In this document: piece by piece, positions 26,219-36,948 of the stretch
Position numbering within the stretch: the first letter of the stretch is position 1
How the letters are laid out: each line of letters begins with the position of its first letter
Origin: Branchiibius hedensis
Lineage (GTDB): Bacteria > Actinomycetota > Actinomycetes > Actinomycetales > Dermatophilaceae
DNA: 64,000 bases
Direction: 5' to 3'
Assembly (NCBI RefSeq): GCF_900108585.1
Contig: NZ_UESZ01000001.1
Span: 2,046,001-2,110,000 of the forward strand
The notes under the pieces: generated by a model
The model's input: only the letters and a program-made list of their open reading frames with translations
What the model was told of the DNA's origin: nothing
Databases searched by the model: none
Translations under genes and position numbers: made by a program

Positions 26219-28585
26219 TCAGCCGGGTAGCGGTCCGTCGCAGGCGTCGATCAGCGCCGCGATCACCTGGGCGACCTGCGGCGGGGTGACCGGTTGGCCG
26301 CCTGCGGCGGTGACGTAGAAGGTGTCCAGGGTCTGCCCGGCGTACGTCGCGACATGGGCCGAGCGCACACCGAGCCCGAACCGGGCGAACGTCATACCGA
26401 TGTCGCGCAGCAGTCCGGGCCGGTCCTGCGAGCGAACCTCGACGACCGTCGCTTCGGCGGATGCGCCCGGGATCACCGTCGCGCGCGTACCAACGGTCGC
26501 CGTCGCGGCGGTCCGTCGCCGCCGCTCCAGCGCCCGCAAAGGAGATCGGTCGCCGCGGGCCAACGCGGTCAGACCGCGCTGCAGACTCTGCGCCTGTGGA
26601 AGGTCACCGGCGGGTGCCTCGATCTCCCAGGTGTTCACCGCGACGCCGTCGATCGTGCGAACCCGCGCCGACCGCACCTGCACACCGGCCGCGGACAACA
26701 GCCCGGCGGAGTCAGCAAACAGCCCCAACCGATCGCGATCGGCGATCTCGATCCGGGCACCGGCCGCCGTGGCCACCACGTCCACGCTCGGCACGCCGTT
26801 GGCGAGGTCGCGCAGCACCTGCGGATCGAGTTCCTGATCGATGTCCGCCGGTTCGGCAGCGATGACGTGCCGGTCCCCCAGCGCGACCCGGGCGTGCTCG
26901 GTCAGCTGCTCGGTCAACGAGGCGCGCCACTGGGTCCAGGCGCGCGGACCCGCTGCGATCGCGTCGGCCTGGGTGAGGGCGCGCAGTAACTCCAGGATGT
27001 CGCGCCGCTCTTCGACGGAGGCGACCAGCGCACTCACGGTCTGCGGGTCGTGCGGATCCCGTCGGGTCGCCAGATCCACCAAGGAAAGGTGCTCGCGCAC
27101 CAACAGTTCGATGACGTCGACATCGTCGCGGGAGAAACCCATCCGGCGCGCGATGTTGGCCGCGACCGGCGCGCCTTCGATGGCGTGATCGTGGACTCCA
27201 GAGATCTTGCCGATGTCGTGGAGCAAGGCACCCACCAACAGCAGGTCCGGTCGCTCCACGTCCACCCGCAGATCCGCCGCTTCGACGACCGTCTCGATCA
27301 GGTGCCGGTCGACGGTATGGCGGTGAATAGCGTTGCGCTGCGGTCGACTCCGCACCGCCCGCCACTCCGGGATCCACGTTCCGATGACCCCGCCGAGATC
27401 CAATGCCTCCCACACCTGGGTCAACCCGGGACCGGTTGCCAGCAGATCCACGAAGGCATCGCGGATCTCCGGCTCCCACGGAACGCTCGGTGGCTCCAGG
27501 CCGACGGTCAGGTTGGTCAAGGTGGCCGGAGCCAACGGGATCTCCCGCCGCGCCGCCGCGCGCGCCGCTCGCAGCAGCAGCAGCGGCGTCGGCCGGGTGG
27601 TGAAGTTGGGGCCCAGCACGATCTCCCCGTCGTGTTCGTAGAGCCCGTAACCCAGCGGGGACAGGACGGGGCGACGCGGGCCGATCCGCGGCGTACGGGC
27701 CCGTTGGGATTGCTGGGCCCGGCGGGCGGTGCCATCCAACGAGTAGCTGATCACCCGGGCGGACTGCACCACCTCGGTCAGCAGGGCATCCGGGTCCGGG
27801 TGCCCGAGCAGGGCAGCGACCGCGTCCTGGTCCTCGCGCCCGAGGCGATCGCGCCCACGACCGGTGGCGACGTGCAGGGCGTCGCGCACGTCCAACAACG
27901 TGTTGTACGCCGCGTCCACCTCCCCGTGCGGACGATCCGAGAGCCACGCGGCCGTCAGCGCCTTCAGCACAGTCATGTCGCGCAGACCGCCCCGGCCCTC
28001 CTTGAGGTCGGGTTCGATCGAGGTGCTGAGGTCGCCGTGCCGCTCATGGCGACGGCGGGTGGCCTCGATCAACTCCGGTAGCCGCTTGCGGGCGTTGGCC
28101 CGCCAGTCGTGGGCGATCATCTGCCGCACCCCGGAGACCAGCACGGGGTCACCGGCGACCCAGTCGATGTCGAGCATCCCGACCGCGGCGGCGAGATCAC
28201 CGCTGGCCGTGCCACGACATTCGGCCATGGTGCGCACGCTGTGGTCGAGTCGGACACCGGCATCCCAGACGGGGTACCAGATCCGGTCCGCGAGCGCCGT
28301 GATGACCTCGGGGCGCAGCGACCTACCGTCGTGCAGCAGCACCAGGTCGTAATCGGACAGTGGACCGCCGTCGCCCCGGGCGAAACTGCCCACGGCCGCG
28401 AGGGCGACGCCGTCCTGCGAACCGGAGTGCAACGGTCGGATCGCTTCGTCCCAGAGACCGCCGAGCCACTGCCGGCCATAGGCGGCCAACCGGGCCCGAC
28501 GTGCCTCGCCGGCACCCGGACGTGTGAAGTCCCGGGTACCGGCGAGGTCGAGACGCTCTGTCATGTGGTCCGCGTGGGTACTCAT
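26219..28585 (-). CDS. glnD: PII uridylyl/adenylyltransferase GlnD
   Basis: 788-aa bifunctional nitrogen sensor that modifies and demodifies the PII protein. The nucleotidyltransferase domain has GSFARGDGGPLSDYDLV (about 66-82). The HD hydrolase domain contains LLHDIGKISGVHDH and FSRDDVDVIELLVREHL. Two C-terminal ACT domains read DRLGLFADSAGLLSAAGV and DRPGLLRDIGMTFARFGL. In actinobacteria GlnD adenylylates rather than uridylylates PII; that is family knowledge. Last gene of amtB-glnB-glnD. ATG at 28585 after GAGAGG. Confidence 0.96.
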   Translation of the reverse strand: MSTHADHMTERLDLAGTRDFTRPGAGEARRARLAAYGRQWLGGLWDEAIRPLHSGSQDGVALAAVGSFARGDGGPLSDYDLVLLHDGRSLRPEVITALADRIWYPVWDAGVRLDHSVRTMAECRGTASGDLAAAVGMLDIDWVAGDPVLVSGVRQMIAHDWRANARKRLPELIEATRRRHERHGDLSTSIEPDLKEGRGGLRDMTVLKALTAAWLSDRPHGEVDAAYNTLLDVRDALHVATGRGRDRLGREDQDAVAALLGHPDPDALLTEVVQSARVISYSLDGTARRAQQSQRARTPRIGPRRPVLSPLGYGLYEHDGEIVLGPNFTTRPTPLLLLRAARAAARREIPLAPATLTNLTVGLEPPSVPWEPEIRDAFVDLLATGPGLTQVWEALDLGGVIGTWIPEWRAVRSRPQRNAIHRHTVDRHLIETVVEAADLRVDVERPDLLLVGALLHDIGKISGVHDHAIEGAPVAANIARRMGFSRDDVDVIELLVREHLSLVDLATRRDPHDPQTVSALVASVEERRDILELLRALTQADAIAAGPRAWTQWRASLTEQLTEHARVALGDRHVIAAEPADIDQELDPQVLRDLANGVPSVDVVATAAGARIEIADRDRLGLFADSAGLLSAAGVQVRSARVRTIDGVAVNTWEIEAPAGDLPQAQSLQRGLTALARGDRSPLRALERRRRTAATATVGTRATVIPGASAEATVVEVRSQDRPGLLRDIGMTFARFGLGVRSAHVATYAGQTLDTFYVTAAGGQPVTPPQVAQVIAALIDACDGPLPG

Positions 28586-28632
28586 GACAGCCTCTCTTGG
28601 TGGTTGTCGGATAGGTGGGTGCGGGCCCCGCG

Positions 28633-30341
<1,709 letters not shown>

Positions 30342-30427
30342 GGGAAGAACACTCGCAACGGCGCATTTCACCCGAACGTGTTGTGTGTTAACTCTGTGTT
30401 GCGAAGCCCCCGTTGCACACTGGTTGG

Positions 30428-31363
30428 GTGCTCGCACCGCGTCTGACCAGCCCCGTTGCGATGACCCGACCAGTTCTTGCGCCTGCTCGCCGGGTGCACG
30501 ACATGGTCCGCCACCGGGCCGCGTTGGCCCTGCGCTCGAAGGTCGCCGGGGAGCACGCGACGCAGCGAGCCAGTGCGATCTGGGGCGCCGAAGGAGCGCG
30601 TTGGTTCACTCCTGAGGACCCGATCTGGCGGGTGCACCTGGACGCGTCGATGTTCCTCGGTGGCATCCGCGCTCTGCTGCTGCAGTCGCTGCACCCGCTG
30701 GCGATGGCCGGGGTCGACCAGCATTCGCGCTATCGGGACGACCCGTGGGGCCGGTTGCAGCAGACCAGCGGCTACCTCTCGACGACCACGTTCGGGACCA
30801 TCCAGGACGCCGAGCGGTTGATCGCCCGCATCCGGGGTATGCATCGCCGGGTGCGCGGTACCGCTGACGACGGGCGCCCGTACGCCGCGAGCGACCCCCA
30901 TCTGTTGACGTGGGTGCACGTGGCGGAGACCGAGAGCTTCCTGACCTGTTATCAGACGTACGGCGTGAGCCGCCTCTCGGCGTACGACGCGGATCGGTAT
31001 GTGGCCCAGACGGGTTCGGTGGCGGCCCGGCTCGGCGTGATCGATCCGCCGCAGACCGTCACCGAACTGACCACGGCGCTGGAGCGCTTCACCGGCGAAC
31101 TGGCCGGCACCCCGGCGGCGCGGGAGACGTTGCGCTTCATCGCGACCGAGCCACCCATGCCCCTGGCGGTCCGGCCCGGGTACCTCACCCTGGTCGCCGG
31201 TGCCCTCGGCACCCTGCCCGCCGATGCCCGCCGAATGCTGGGGGTCCGCCTGCTGCCCGGTGGCGCGGTGCCGTTGCGCGGCGCCGGTCAGGTGGGCGTC
31301 GGGTTGATCCGCTGGATGCTCTCGGATCCCCTAGTACGCACTGACCGGCGCCAGAGCGCCTGA
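30428..31363 (+). CDS. DUF2236 (MpaB/rubber-oxygenase-like) protein
   Basis: 311 aa with the DUF2236 hallmarks: WRVHLDASMFLGGIRALLLQSLHPLAMAGVDQHSRYRDDPWGRLQQT, TWVHVAETESFLTCYQ and a C-terminal helical region. Characterised relatives are heme-b oxygenases (rubber oxygenase, MpaB'). The conserved Arg/His positions suggest heme binding, but the substrate here is unknown. GTG at 30428 with CACACT six bases upstream (leaderless type) is preferred; ATG at 30461 is an alternative. It ends four bases before the convergent ftsY stop. Confidence 0.82.
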   Translation: MLAPRLTSPVAMTRPVLAPARRVHDMVRHRAALALRSKVAGEHATQRASAIWGAEGARWFTPEDPIWRVHLDASMFLGGIRALLLQSLHPLAMAGVDQHSRYRDDPWGRLQQTSGYLSTTTFGTIQDAERLIARIRGMHRRVRGTADDGRPYAASDPHLLTWVHVAETESFLTCYQTYGVSRLSAYDADRYVAQTGSVAARLGVIDPPQTVTELTTALERFTGELAGTPAARETLRFIATEPPMPLAVRPGYLTLVAGALGTLPADARRMLGVRLLPGGAVPLRGAGQVGVGLIRWMLSDPLVRTDRRQSA

Positions 31364-31367
31364 CCTC

Positions 31368-32786
31368 TTAATTCAGGACCGCGTCGACGAAGGCGGACGG
31401 GTCGAAGGGAGCCAGGTCGTCCGGGCCCTCCCCCAGGCCGACCAGCTTGACCGGTACGCCGAGTTCGCGCTGCACGAGGACCACGATGCCGCCCTTGGCG
31501 GTGCCATCGAGTTTGGTGAGTACGACGCCGGTCACCTCGACGGCTTCGCTGAAGATGCGCGCTTGCTGCATGCCGTTCTGGCCGGTGGTCGCGTCCAGCA
31601 CCAACAGGCACTCGTCGATGGGGCTTTGCTTTTCCACCACGCGCTTGACCTTGCGCAACTCGTCCATCAGACCGACCTTGTTGTGCAGGCGGCCCGCGGT
31701 GTCGATCAGGACGACATCGGCGTGCTGATCGCTGCCGGCCTTCACCGCGTCGAACGCCACCGCTGCAGGGTCGGCGCCTTCCTTGTCGGAACGCACGGTC
31801 GGCACGCCGACCCGGGCACCCCAGGTCTGCAACTGGTCGGCGGCCGCGGCCCGGAAGGTGTCGGCCGCGCCGAGGACCGGTTTCTTGTCCTGAGCGACCA
31901 GCACCCGGGCGAGTTTGCCGACGGTGGTGGTCTTACCGGTGCCGTTCACGCCCACGACCATCAGCACGGCGGGGCGATCGCCCACCCGGGTCGCGGCGAT
32001 CCGGCGGTCCATCGACGGGTCCACCAGGGTGAGCAGTTCGGCGTGCAGCCAATCGTGCAGTTGCTCGGCCGTCGGGGTGCCCTCCACCGCTACACGTGCG
32101 CGCAATCGGTCGACCAGTTCCGTGGTCGCCGAGGCGCCCAGGTCGGCGCCCAGGAGCACATCCTCGACCTCCTCCCAGTCGGCGTCGGACAGCTCACCCT
32201 TGGCCAGCAGACCCAACAGGGCCTTACCGATCGCCGAGTTGGAGCGGGCCAGACGGCCCCGCAGCCGGCCCATCCGACCGATCGCGGACTCCGGCTTCTC
32301 GATCGTCGGGGGCTGTGCGGCCTGATCGGCGCGCAGGTCAGCGACGGGCTGCTCCGTGACGGGCTGCTCCGGGGCCGGCTGCGCTGTGTCATCGGTGACC
32401 GCCTGGTCGGGAGCCTGCGCGACGGGCGCCGGTGCCCCGGACTCGGAGTCAACGTCAGCGTCAGCGTCAGCGTCGATGACGGCGTCAGCGTCGGCTGGAG
32501 CGCTCTCGGTCGGCGCCGACTCCACCGCAGCGTGCTGCTCGGGTTCGGCGACCTTGCTGAAGTCGATCGTGCTCGAGGGTGCCGCTTGATAGGTGTTCGC
32601 GCCGCGGCGTTGCGCGTCCTTGGCGGACGGCAATGTCGTGGTCGGCTCTGCCGTCTGCTGGGCGGGCGGCAGCGTCGGTGCCCCGGTCGAGCGACCGCTG
32701 CCGCGGCGCAGCAACGTCACGCCGGCGGTGAGTCCGAGCAGAACAAGGAGCGTGATGACGGTGAGGATCACCCAAAGACTGTCCAC
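31368..32786 (-). CDS. ftsY: SRP receptor FtsY
   Basis: 472-aa membrane-associated GTPase that receives SRP-ribosome complexes. An N-terminal membrane helix (VILTVITLLVLLGLTAGVTLL) is followed by an acidic, Ala/Pro-rich linker (about 45-165) encoded partly by short DNA repeats. The NG domain then shows GVNGTGKTTTVGKLA, DTFRAAAADQLQTW, DTAGRLHNKVGLMDELRK and TKLDGTAKGG. GTG at 32786 starts the protein right before the helix. It partners Ffh encoded 6 kb away. Confidence 0.96.
   Translation of the reverse strand: MDSLWVILTVITLLVLLGLTAGVTLLRRGSGRSTGAPTLPPAQQTAEPTTTLPSAKDAQRRGANTYQAAPSSTIDFSKVAEPEQHAAVESAPTESAPADADAVIDADADADVDSESGAPAPVAQAPDQAVTDDTAQPAPEQPVTEQPVADLRADQAAQPPTIEKPESAIGRMGRLRGRLARSNSAIGKALLGLLAKGELSDADWEEVEDVLLGADLGASATTELVDRLRARVAVEGTPTAEQLHDWLHAELLTLVDPSMDRRIAATRVGDRPAVLMVVGVNGTGKTTTVGKLARVLVAQDKKPVLGAADTFRAAAADQLQTWGARVGVPTVRSDKEGADPAAVAFDAVKAGSDQHADVVLIDTAGRLHNKVGLMDELRKVKRVVEKQSPIDECLLVLDATTGQNGMQQARIFSEAVEVTGVVLTKLDGTAKGGIVVLVQRELGVPVKLVGLGEGPDDLAPFDPSAFVDAVLN
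32448..32492. repeat. GTCAGC hexamer repeats in ftsY linker
   Basis: Short direct repeats of the type gtcAgc/gtcaac within the linker-coding part of ftsY, giving an Asp-Ala repeat in the protein. Such runs expand and contract easily and may vary between strains. Confidence 0.6.
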
Positions 32787-32905
32787 CCGCCCATCATGAC
32801 AAATCGGCGCACCAAACCTGGTCTCGTGATCACCCGCTGACCGACGGCACACCCAGGACCCGGACCTGCGCGGAAAACACCAGGATGACCAGGCAGAATA
32901 TGACC

Positions 32906-33148
32906 ATGGTCTGGTTGATTCTCGCCCTGCTGCTCTGTGTCGCGCTGGCGGCCGCGGTGGTCGCGGTCGTGGCCATTCCCGCTCGCCGTGAAGGTCGGGA
33001 GATCCTGACCGACCGGGCCGAGGAACTCGTCTCCTCCGTGACGGCGAAGACCGAGAAGGTGCTGCGCCGGGACGGCTCGAGCACTGACGCCGACCTGGTC
33101 GAACCCGAGGTCACTGAGCACGGACGGCCGGTGCGCCGCCGCTCCTGA
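32906..33148 (+). CDS. Small single-pass membrane protein
   Basis: 80 aa: a strong N-terminal helix (about 2-23, VWLILALLLCVALAAAVVAVVA), then a charged, mostly helical tail (REGREILTDRAEELVSSV, ending RRRS). ATG at 32906 has CAGAAT six bases upstream as a leaderless-type -10; ATG at 32900 is an alternative. Divergent from ftsY. No family recognised; conservation next to ftsY would support it being real. Confidence 0.6.
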   Translation: MVWLILALLLCVALAAAVVAVVAIPARREGREILTDRAEELVSSVTAKTEKVLRRDGSSTDADLVEPEVTEHGRPVRRRS

Positions 33149-33174
33149 GTCACCGCGCGGCGTACGGTGCGATC

Positions 33175-34368
33175 GTGAACACCGACACTTCCGGCGTGGA
33201 CCGCGAACGAATCCGTCGTATCGCCGAGGCGTTGGCGCCGTATCGACGCCGTGGTGCCCTGCCGGATTGGACCTTCCAGGTCTCCCGCGGCGGACAGGTG
33301 GTCTCCAGTCTCGGCGGCGGAGGGCAAACCGGAGCGCCGCGCGCGCTCGACAACGCGATCTACCGCATCTACTCCATGACCAAACCGATCACCTCGGTGG
33401 CCGCGATGATGCTCTACGAGCAGGGCAGTCTGGATCTGAACGCTCCGGTCTCGGCGTACATCCCCTCCTTCGCCGACGTACGGGTGTACGTCGGGGGGCC
33501 GGCCACCGCGCCCGTCACCCATCCGGCCGCGCGGCCGATGCTGGTCAAGCACCTGCTGACCCACACCTCGGGGCTGACCTACGGCTTCCATCGCACCCAC
33601 GTGACCGACGAGATCTACCGGCTGGGCGGTTACGAGTTCAACCCGGCCGACAAGGACCTCGCGACCGCGTGCGACGCATTCGCCGCGATGCCGTTGCGCT
33701 TCGAGCCCGGCACCAGTTGGCTCTACAGCGTCGCGACCGATGTCCTGGGCCGGGTGGTCGAAGTGGCCTCCGGACGATCGCTGGACGCTTTCCTCGCCGA
33801 TGAGATCCTCACGCCGTTGGGGATGACCGACACGGCGTTCCATGCGGTGGATCCGGCGCGACTGGCGACGCTGCACCTGCACACGCCCGACGGGGCACGC
33901 ATCCTCGAGACGTTCGGACCGGACCCCGCCACGACACCGACGTTCCTGTCGGGCGGTGGCGGCCTCTACTCGACGATGGCCGACTATCAGCGGTTCGCCG
34001 ATTTCCTGTTGGGCGGCGGCGCACTGAACGGCGTGCGGTTGCTCAGCTCGCGGACGATCGACTTCATGACGACCAACCACCTGCCCGGCGATGCCGACCT
34101 GGAGGAGTTCGGTATTCCGCTGTACGCCGAAACACCCTTCACGGGAGTGGGTTTCGGGCTTGGGTTCTCGGTCACGATGGACCCGGTACCGACTGGAATA
34201 GCCTCGTCCCCGGGTGAGTACGGCTGGGGCGGTTTGGCATCGACGTACTTCTGGATCGACCCGATCGAGAAGCTCACCGCGATCTTCATGACCCAGTTGA
34301 TCCCGTCCTCCGCCCTGCCCATCCGGCCGTTGCTGAAGCAGATCACCTACGCCGCGTTGGTCGACTGA
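33175..34368 (+). CDS. Serine beta-lactamase-family hydrolase (class C/esterase-like)
   Basis: 397-aa cytoplasmic-looking enzyme of the beta-lactamase/EstB fold. The active-site Ser-x-x-Lys is in IYSMTKPITS (Ser67, Lys70), the Tyr motif is in WLYSVATDVLG, HTSGLTYGF is present, and YGWGGLASTYF replaces the KTG box. It has no signal peptide, so an esterase or amidase role is more likely than antibiotic resistance. GTG at 33175 has TACGGT six bases upstream (leaderless type). Confidence 0.87.
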   Translation: MNTDTSGVDRERIRRIAEALAPYRRRGALPDWTFQVSRGGQVVSSLGGGGQTGAPRALDNAIYRIYSMTKPITSVAAMMLYEQGSLDLNAPVSAYIPSFADVRVYVGGPATAPVTHPAARPMLVKHLLTHTSGLTYGFHRTHVTDEIYRLGGYEFNPADKDLATACDAFAAMPLRFEPGTSWLYSVATDVLGRVVEVASGRSLDAFLADEILTPLGMTDTAFHAVDPARLATLHLHTPDGARILETFGPDPATTPTFLSGGGGLYSTMADYQRFADFLLGGGALNGVRLLSSRTIDFMTTNHLPGDADLEEFGIPLYAETPFTGVGFGLGFSVTMDPVPTGIASSPGEYGWGGLASTYFWIDPIEKLTAIFMTQLIPSSALPIRPLLKQITYAALVD

Positions 34369-34405
34369 TCCGCGCCCGGTTCCTTGCCGGATTCGCGGAC
34401 GTCGG

Positions 34406-34419
34406 CTTATCCGGATAAG
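34406..34419. promoter_or_regulatory. LacI-type operator upstream of the LacI gene
   Basis: Perfect 14-bp palindrome CTTATCCGGATAAG with the central CCGG/CG step typical of LacI-family sites, 53 bases before the regulator start. Two close relatives lie before the transport operon, so autoregulation is likely. Confidence 0.75.
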
Positions 34420-34472
34420 TAGACTCCGTGCACCATGCCTGGGATCCCCCAGGCACCGACAGGAGGCCCGCT

Positions 34473-35501
34473 ATGGCCAGCAGGCCAACCATCGCCGACA
34501 TCGCCCGCGAACTACAGATCTCCAAAGCGGCCGTCTCCTACGCGTTGAACGGGCAGCCGGGCGTCGGGGAGCAGACCCGCCAACGAGTGCTCGATGTCGC
34601 GCGCGATCTCGGCTGGCAGCCCAGTGCCAGCGCCCGTGCTCTCGGCGGGTTCCACACCAAGGTGATCGGCCTGGCGCTGGCTCGCCCGGTGCAGACCGTG
34701 GCCATCGAATCCTTCTTCATCCGGTTCCTGGTGGGCGTGGAAACCGCACTCACCAAACGGGACTGGAGCTTGCTGCTACGGATCATCGGAGACCACCCCG
34801 ACCAGGAGGTCGAGGTCTACCGCAAGTGGTGGGGCGAAGGCCGTATCGATGGGGTGATCCTGGTCGACGAACGTCATCGCGATCCGCGGATAGCCGCGGT
34901 GGACGCGATCGGGCTACCCGCCGTCCTGTGCGGCGGCCCACGTCGTGACACCAGCATGCCGTGCTTGTGGACCGATCAGGCAGCGGACGCTGCGACGCTG
35001 GTCGAGTACCTTGCCGGCCTGGGCCACCGCCGCATCGCGCACATCGCCGGCCCTGCGGAGTTCGCCCACGAACGCAGTCGGCAGCGGGGCATGCAGCGAG
35101 CAGCAGCGCGCTGCGACGTGCAACTGCTCAGCATGGCGGTCGCCTACGACGCCGCGTCCGCCGTCGCCGCGACACACTCCGTGATGTCGGATCCGACGAC
35201 CGCTCCGACCGCCATCGTCTACGCCAACGACGTGAATGCCGTGGCCGGCGAACGGGCCCTGGATGGCTCGGGATTCTCTGTGCCACAGGATGTTTCGGTT
35301 ATTTCATGGGATGACTCCCCGTTGACCGAGATGGTCGCCACACCGATCACCGCCCTCGCCCGTGAGACCGAGGCCTACGGCGAGCAGGCGGCCACCGTCC
35401 TGCTGGATCGGATTGCCGGCGTCGACCACGGCCGGGTGCGTGTGACGCCTTCGCGCATGGTCATCCGCGAGAGCACCGGCCCGGCGCGCTCGCGTCGCTG
35501 A
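34473..35501 (+). CDS. LacI family transcriptional regulator of sugar cluster
   Basis: 342 aa. The N-terminal LacI helix-turn-helix and hinge read TIADIARELQISKAAVSYALNGQPGV and LGWQPSASARAL. A periplasmic-binding-protein-like sensor domain follows (VIGLALARP, DGVILVDERHRD, LGHRRIAHIAGP, DVSVISWDDSPL). ATG at 34473 after AGGAGG. It precedes a binding-protein transport operon with glycosidases and probably represses it through three CTTA-CCGG-TAAG sites; the inducer is probably an oligosaccharide. Confidence 0.92.
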   Translation: MASRPTIADIARELQISKAAVSYALNGQPGVGEQTRQRVLDVARDLGWQPSASARALGGFHTKVIGLALARPVQTVAIESFFIRFLVGVETALTKRDWSLLLRIIGDHPDQEVEVYRKWWGEGRIDGVILVDERHRDPRIAAVDAIGLPAVLCGGPRRDTSMPCLWTDQAADAATLVEYLAGLGHRRIAHIAGPAEFAHERSRQRGMQRAAARCDVQLLSMAVAYDAASAVAATHSVMSDPTTAPTAIVYANDVNAVAGERALDGSGFSVPQDVSVISWDDSPLTEMVATPITALARETEAYGEQAATVLLDRIAGVDHGRVRVTPSRMVIRESTGPARSRR

Positions 35502-35517
35502 GTTCGCACTCCTTCCA

Positions 35518-35578
35518 CTTACCCGGTTAACAATTCGATAACGGCCATTTGTTGGGACTGGCAACTTAACCGGGTAAG
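35518..35578. promoter_or_regulatory. Paired LacI-type operators before the sugar transport operon
   Basis: Two near-palindromes: CTTACCCGGTTAAC at 35518-35531 and CTTAACCGGGTAAG at 35565-35578. Together they form a larger inverted repeat (ACTTACCCGGTTAA and its exact complement). Both match the operator before the LacI gene. TTGGGA at 35552-35557 could be a -35 box that places the second site over the -10. Binding is inferred. Confidence 0.75.
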
Positions 35579-35636
35579 TGCTGTGATGTAGCTCTCACTG
35601 CGGCGACGGGGCCGTGGACTCAGCAGGAGGACTCTT

Positions 35637-36947
35637 GTGAAAGTACGTCTCATCACGGCGGCCGCAGTGTCGGCGGCGCTCGTCGGAATTGCCGGCTGTG
35701 GAAGCGGATCCAGCTCAGCTGGTGGCAGCGGCGGCAGCGGCACCACGCTGACCTACTGGGCGAGCAACCAGGGTGCATCGCTCCAGGACGACCAGAAGGT
35801 CTTGCAACCGGAGCTGGACAAGTTCCAGAAGCAGACCGGCATCAAGGTCAACCTGCAAGTCATCGGCTGGCCTGACCTGCAGAACAAGATCCTGGCCGCC
35901 ACCACTTCCGGTAACGGGCCCGACGTGCTGAACATCGGCAACACCTGGGCGCCTTCGCTGCAAGCGACCGGTGCGTTCCTGCCGTTCGGTGACGCAGAGT
36001 TCAAGGCCATCGGCGGCAAGGACAAGTTCGTGCCCGCGTCCCTTGCCACCGGCGGAATGGCCGGCAAGGAGCCGACGTCGGTGCCGTTGTACTCCCTGGT
36101 CTACGGCCTCTACTACAACAAGAAGATGTTCGCCGACGCCGGTCTGAAGCCGCCGACGACCTGGGAGGAGTTGCAGGACGCGGCCAAGAAGCTCACCGAC
36201 AAGAGCAAGGGCGTCTACGGCATGGCGATGGAGGGCGGTAGCTACACCGAGGGCGTGCACTTCGCCTTCATCTTCGGCCAGCAGCAGGACTCCAACCCCT
36301 TCACCACCGACGGCAAGGCGGACTTCACCTCGGCCGGCCAGGTCCAGGGCGTCAAGCAGTACGTCGACCTGATGGCCGACGGAGTGGTCAATCCGAGCAG
36401 CGCCCAGTACAAGAACGGTCCGGAAGCCCCCGGCGACTTCGCCAAGGGTAAGGCGGCGATGCTGATGAGCCAGAACAACGCCGACAACACGCTGGTCGCT
36501 GACGGCATGAAGTCCGATGAGTACGGCGTCGTGGCGATCCCCGCACCGGCGAACGCACCCAAGGACACCGCCAGCTTCGTGGCGGGCATCAACCTGTCCA
36601 TCTTCAAGAACACCAAGAACAAGGACGCCGCCCTGAAGTTCGTGAACTTCATGACCAGCGAGGATGAGCAGAAGATCTTCGACAAGCCGTTCGCCGCCCT
36701 GCCGGTCCTGAAGGGTGTGACGCCGAACTTCACGGACAACGCGGAGGAGGCCAAGACCTTCCAGGAGATCCTGAACACCCGCGCGGTTCCGCTACCGCTG
36801 GTGCCCAACGAAGCCGCCTACGAGACCAACGTCGGTAACGCGGTGGTCCAGCTGACGGCACAAGCAGCCACCGGCAAGGCGCCGACCGACGATGACATCA
36901 AGGCGGCGCTGCAGAAGGCCCAGGACACGATGGCGGCCGCCGGCTGA
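35637..36947 (+). CDS. Extracellular sugar-binding lipoprotein (ABC transporter)
   Basis: 436 aa. The lipoprotein signal has the lipobox GIAGC (Cys at residue 21) followed by a Ser/Gly linker. A family 1 solute-binding protein follows (LTYWASNQG, KFQKQTGIKVNLQVIGWPDLQNKILAATTSGNGPDVLNIG, YGLYYNKKMFADAGLKPPTTWEEL, FAKGKAAMLMSQN). GTG at 35637 after CAGGAGG. It captures an oligosaccharide for the two permeases encoded next. Confidence 0.93.
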   Translation: MKVRLITAAAVSAALVGIAGCGSGSSSAGGSGGSGTTLTYWASNQGASLQDDQKVLQPELDKFQKQTGIKVNLQVIGWPDLQNKILAATTSGNGPDVLNIGNTWAPSLQATGAFLPFGDAEFKAIGGKDKFVPASLATGGMAGKEPTSVPLYSLVYGLYYNKKMFADAGLKPPTTWEELQDAAKKLTDKSKGVYGMAMEGGSYTEGVHFAFIFGQQQDSNPFTTDGKADFTSAGQVQGVKQYVDLMADGVVNPSSAQYKNGPEAPGDFAKGKAAMLMSQNNADNTLVADGMKSDEYGVVAIPAPANAPKDTASFVAGINLSIFKNTKNKDAALKFVNFMTSEDEQKIFDKPFAALPVLKGVTPNFTDNAEEAKTFQEILNTRAVPLPLVPNEAAYETNVGNAVVQLTAQAATGKAPTDDDIKAALQKAQDTMAAAG

Positions 36948-36948
36948 C

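Noticed and set aside
30342-30427. GlnR- or AmtR-type nitrogen regulator box before amtB
   Set aside because: GTTAAC is present but the expected second half at the right spacing is not, and no AmtR-like palindrome is seen; I could not support a site.
33175-34368. Antibiotic-resistance beta-lactamase
   Set aside because: No signal peptide, and the KTG box is replaced by a YGWGG segment as in esterase-like members, so resistance is not supported.
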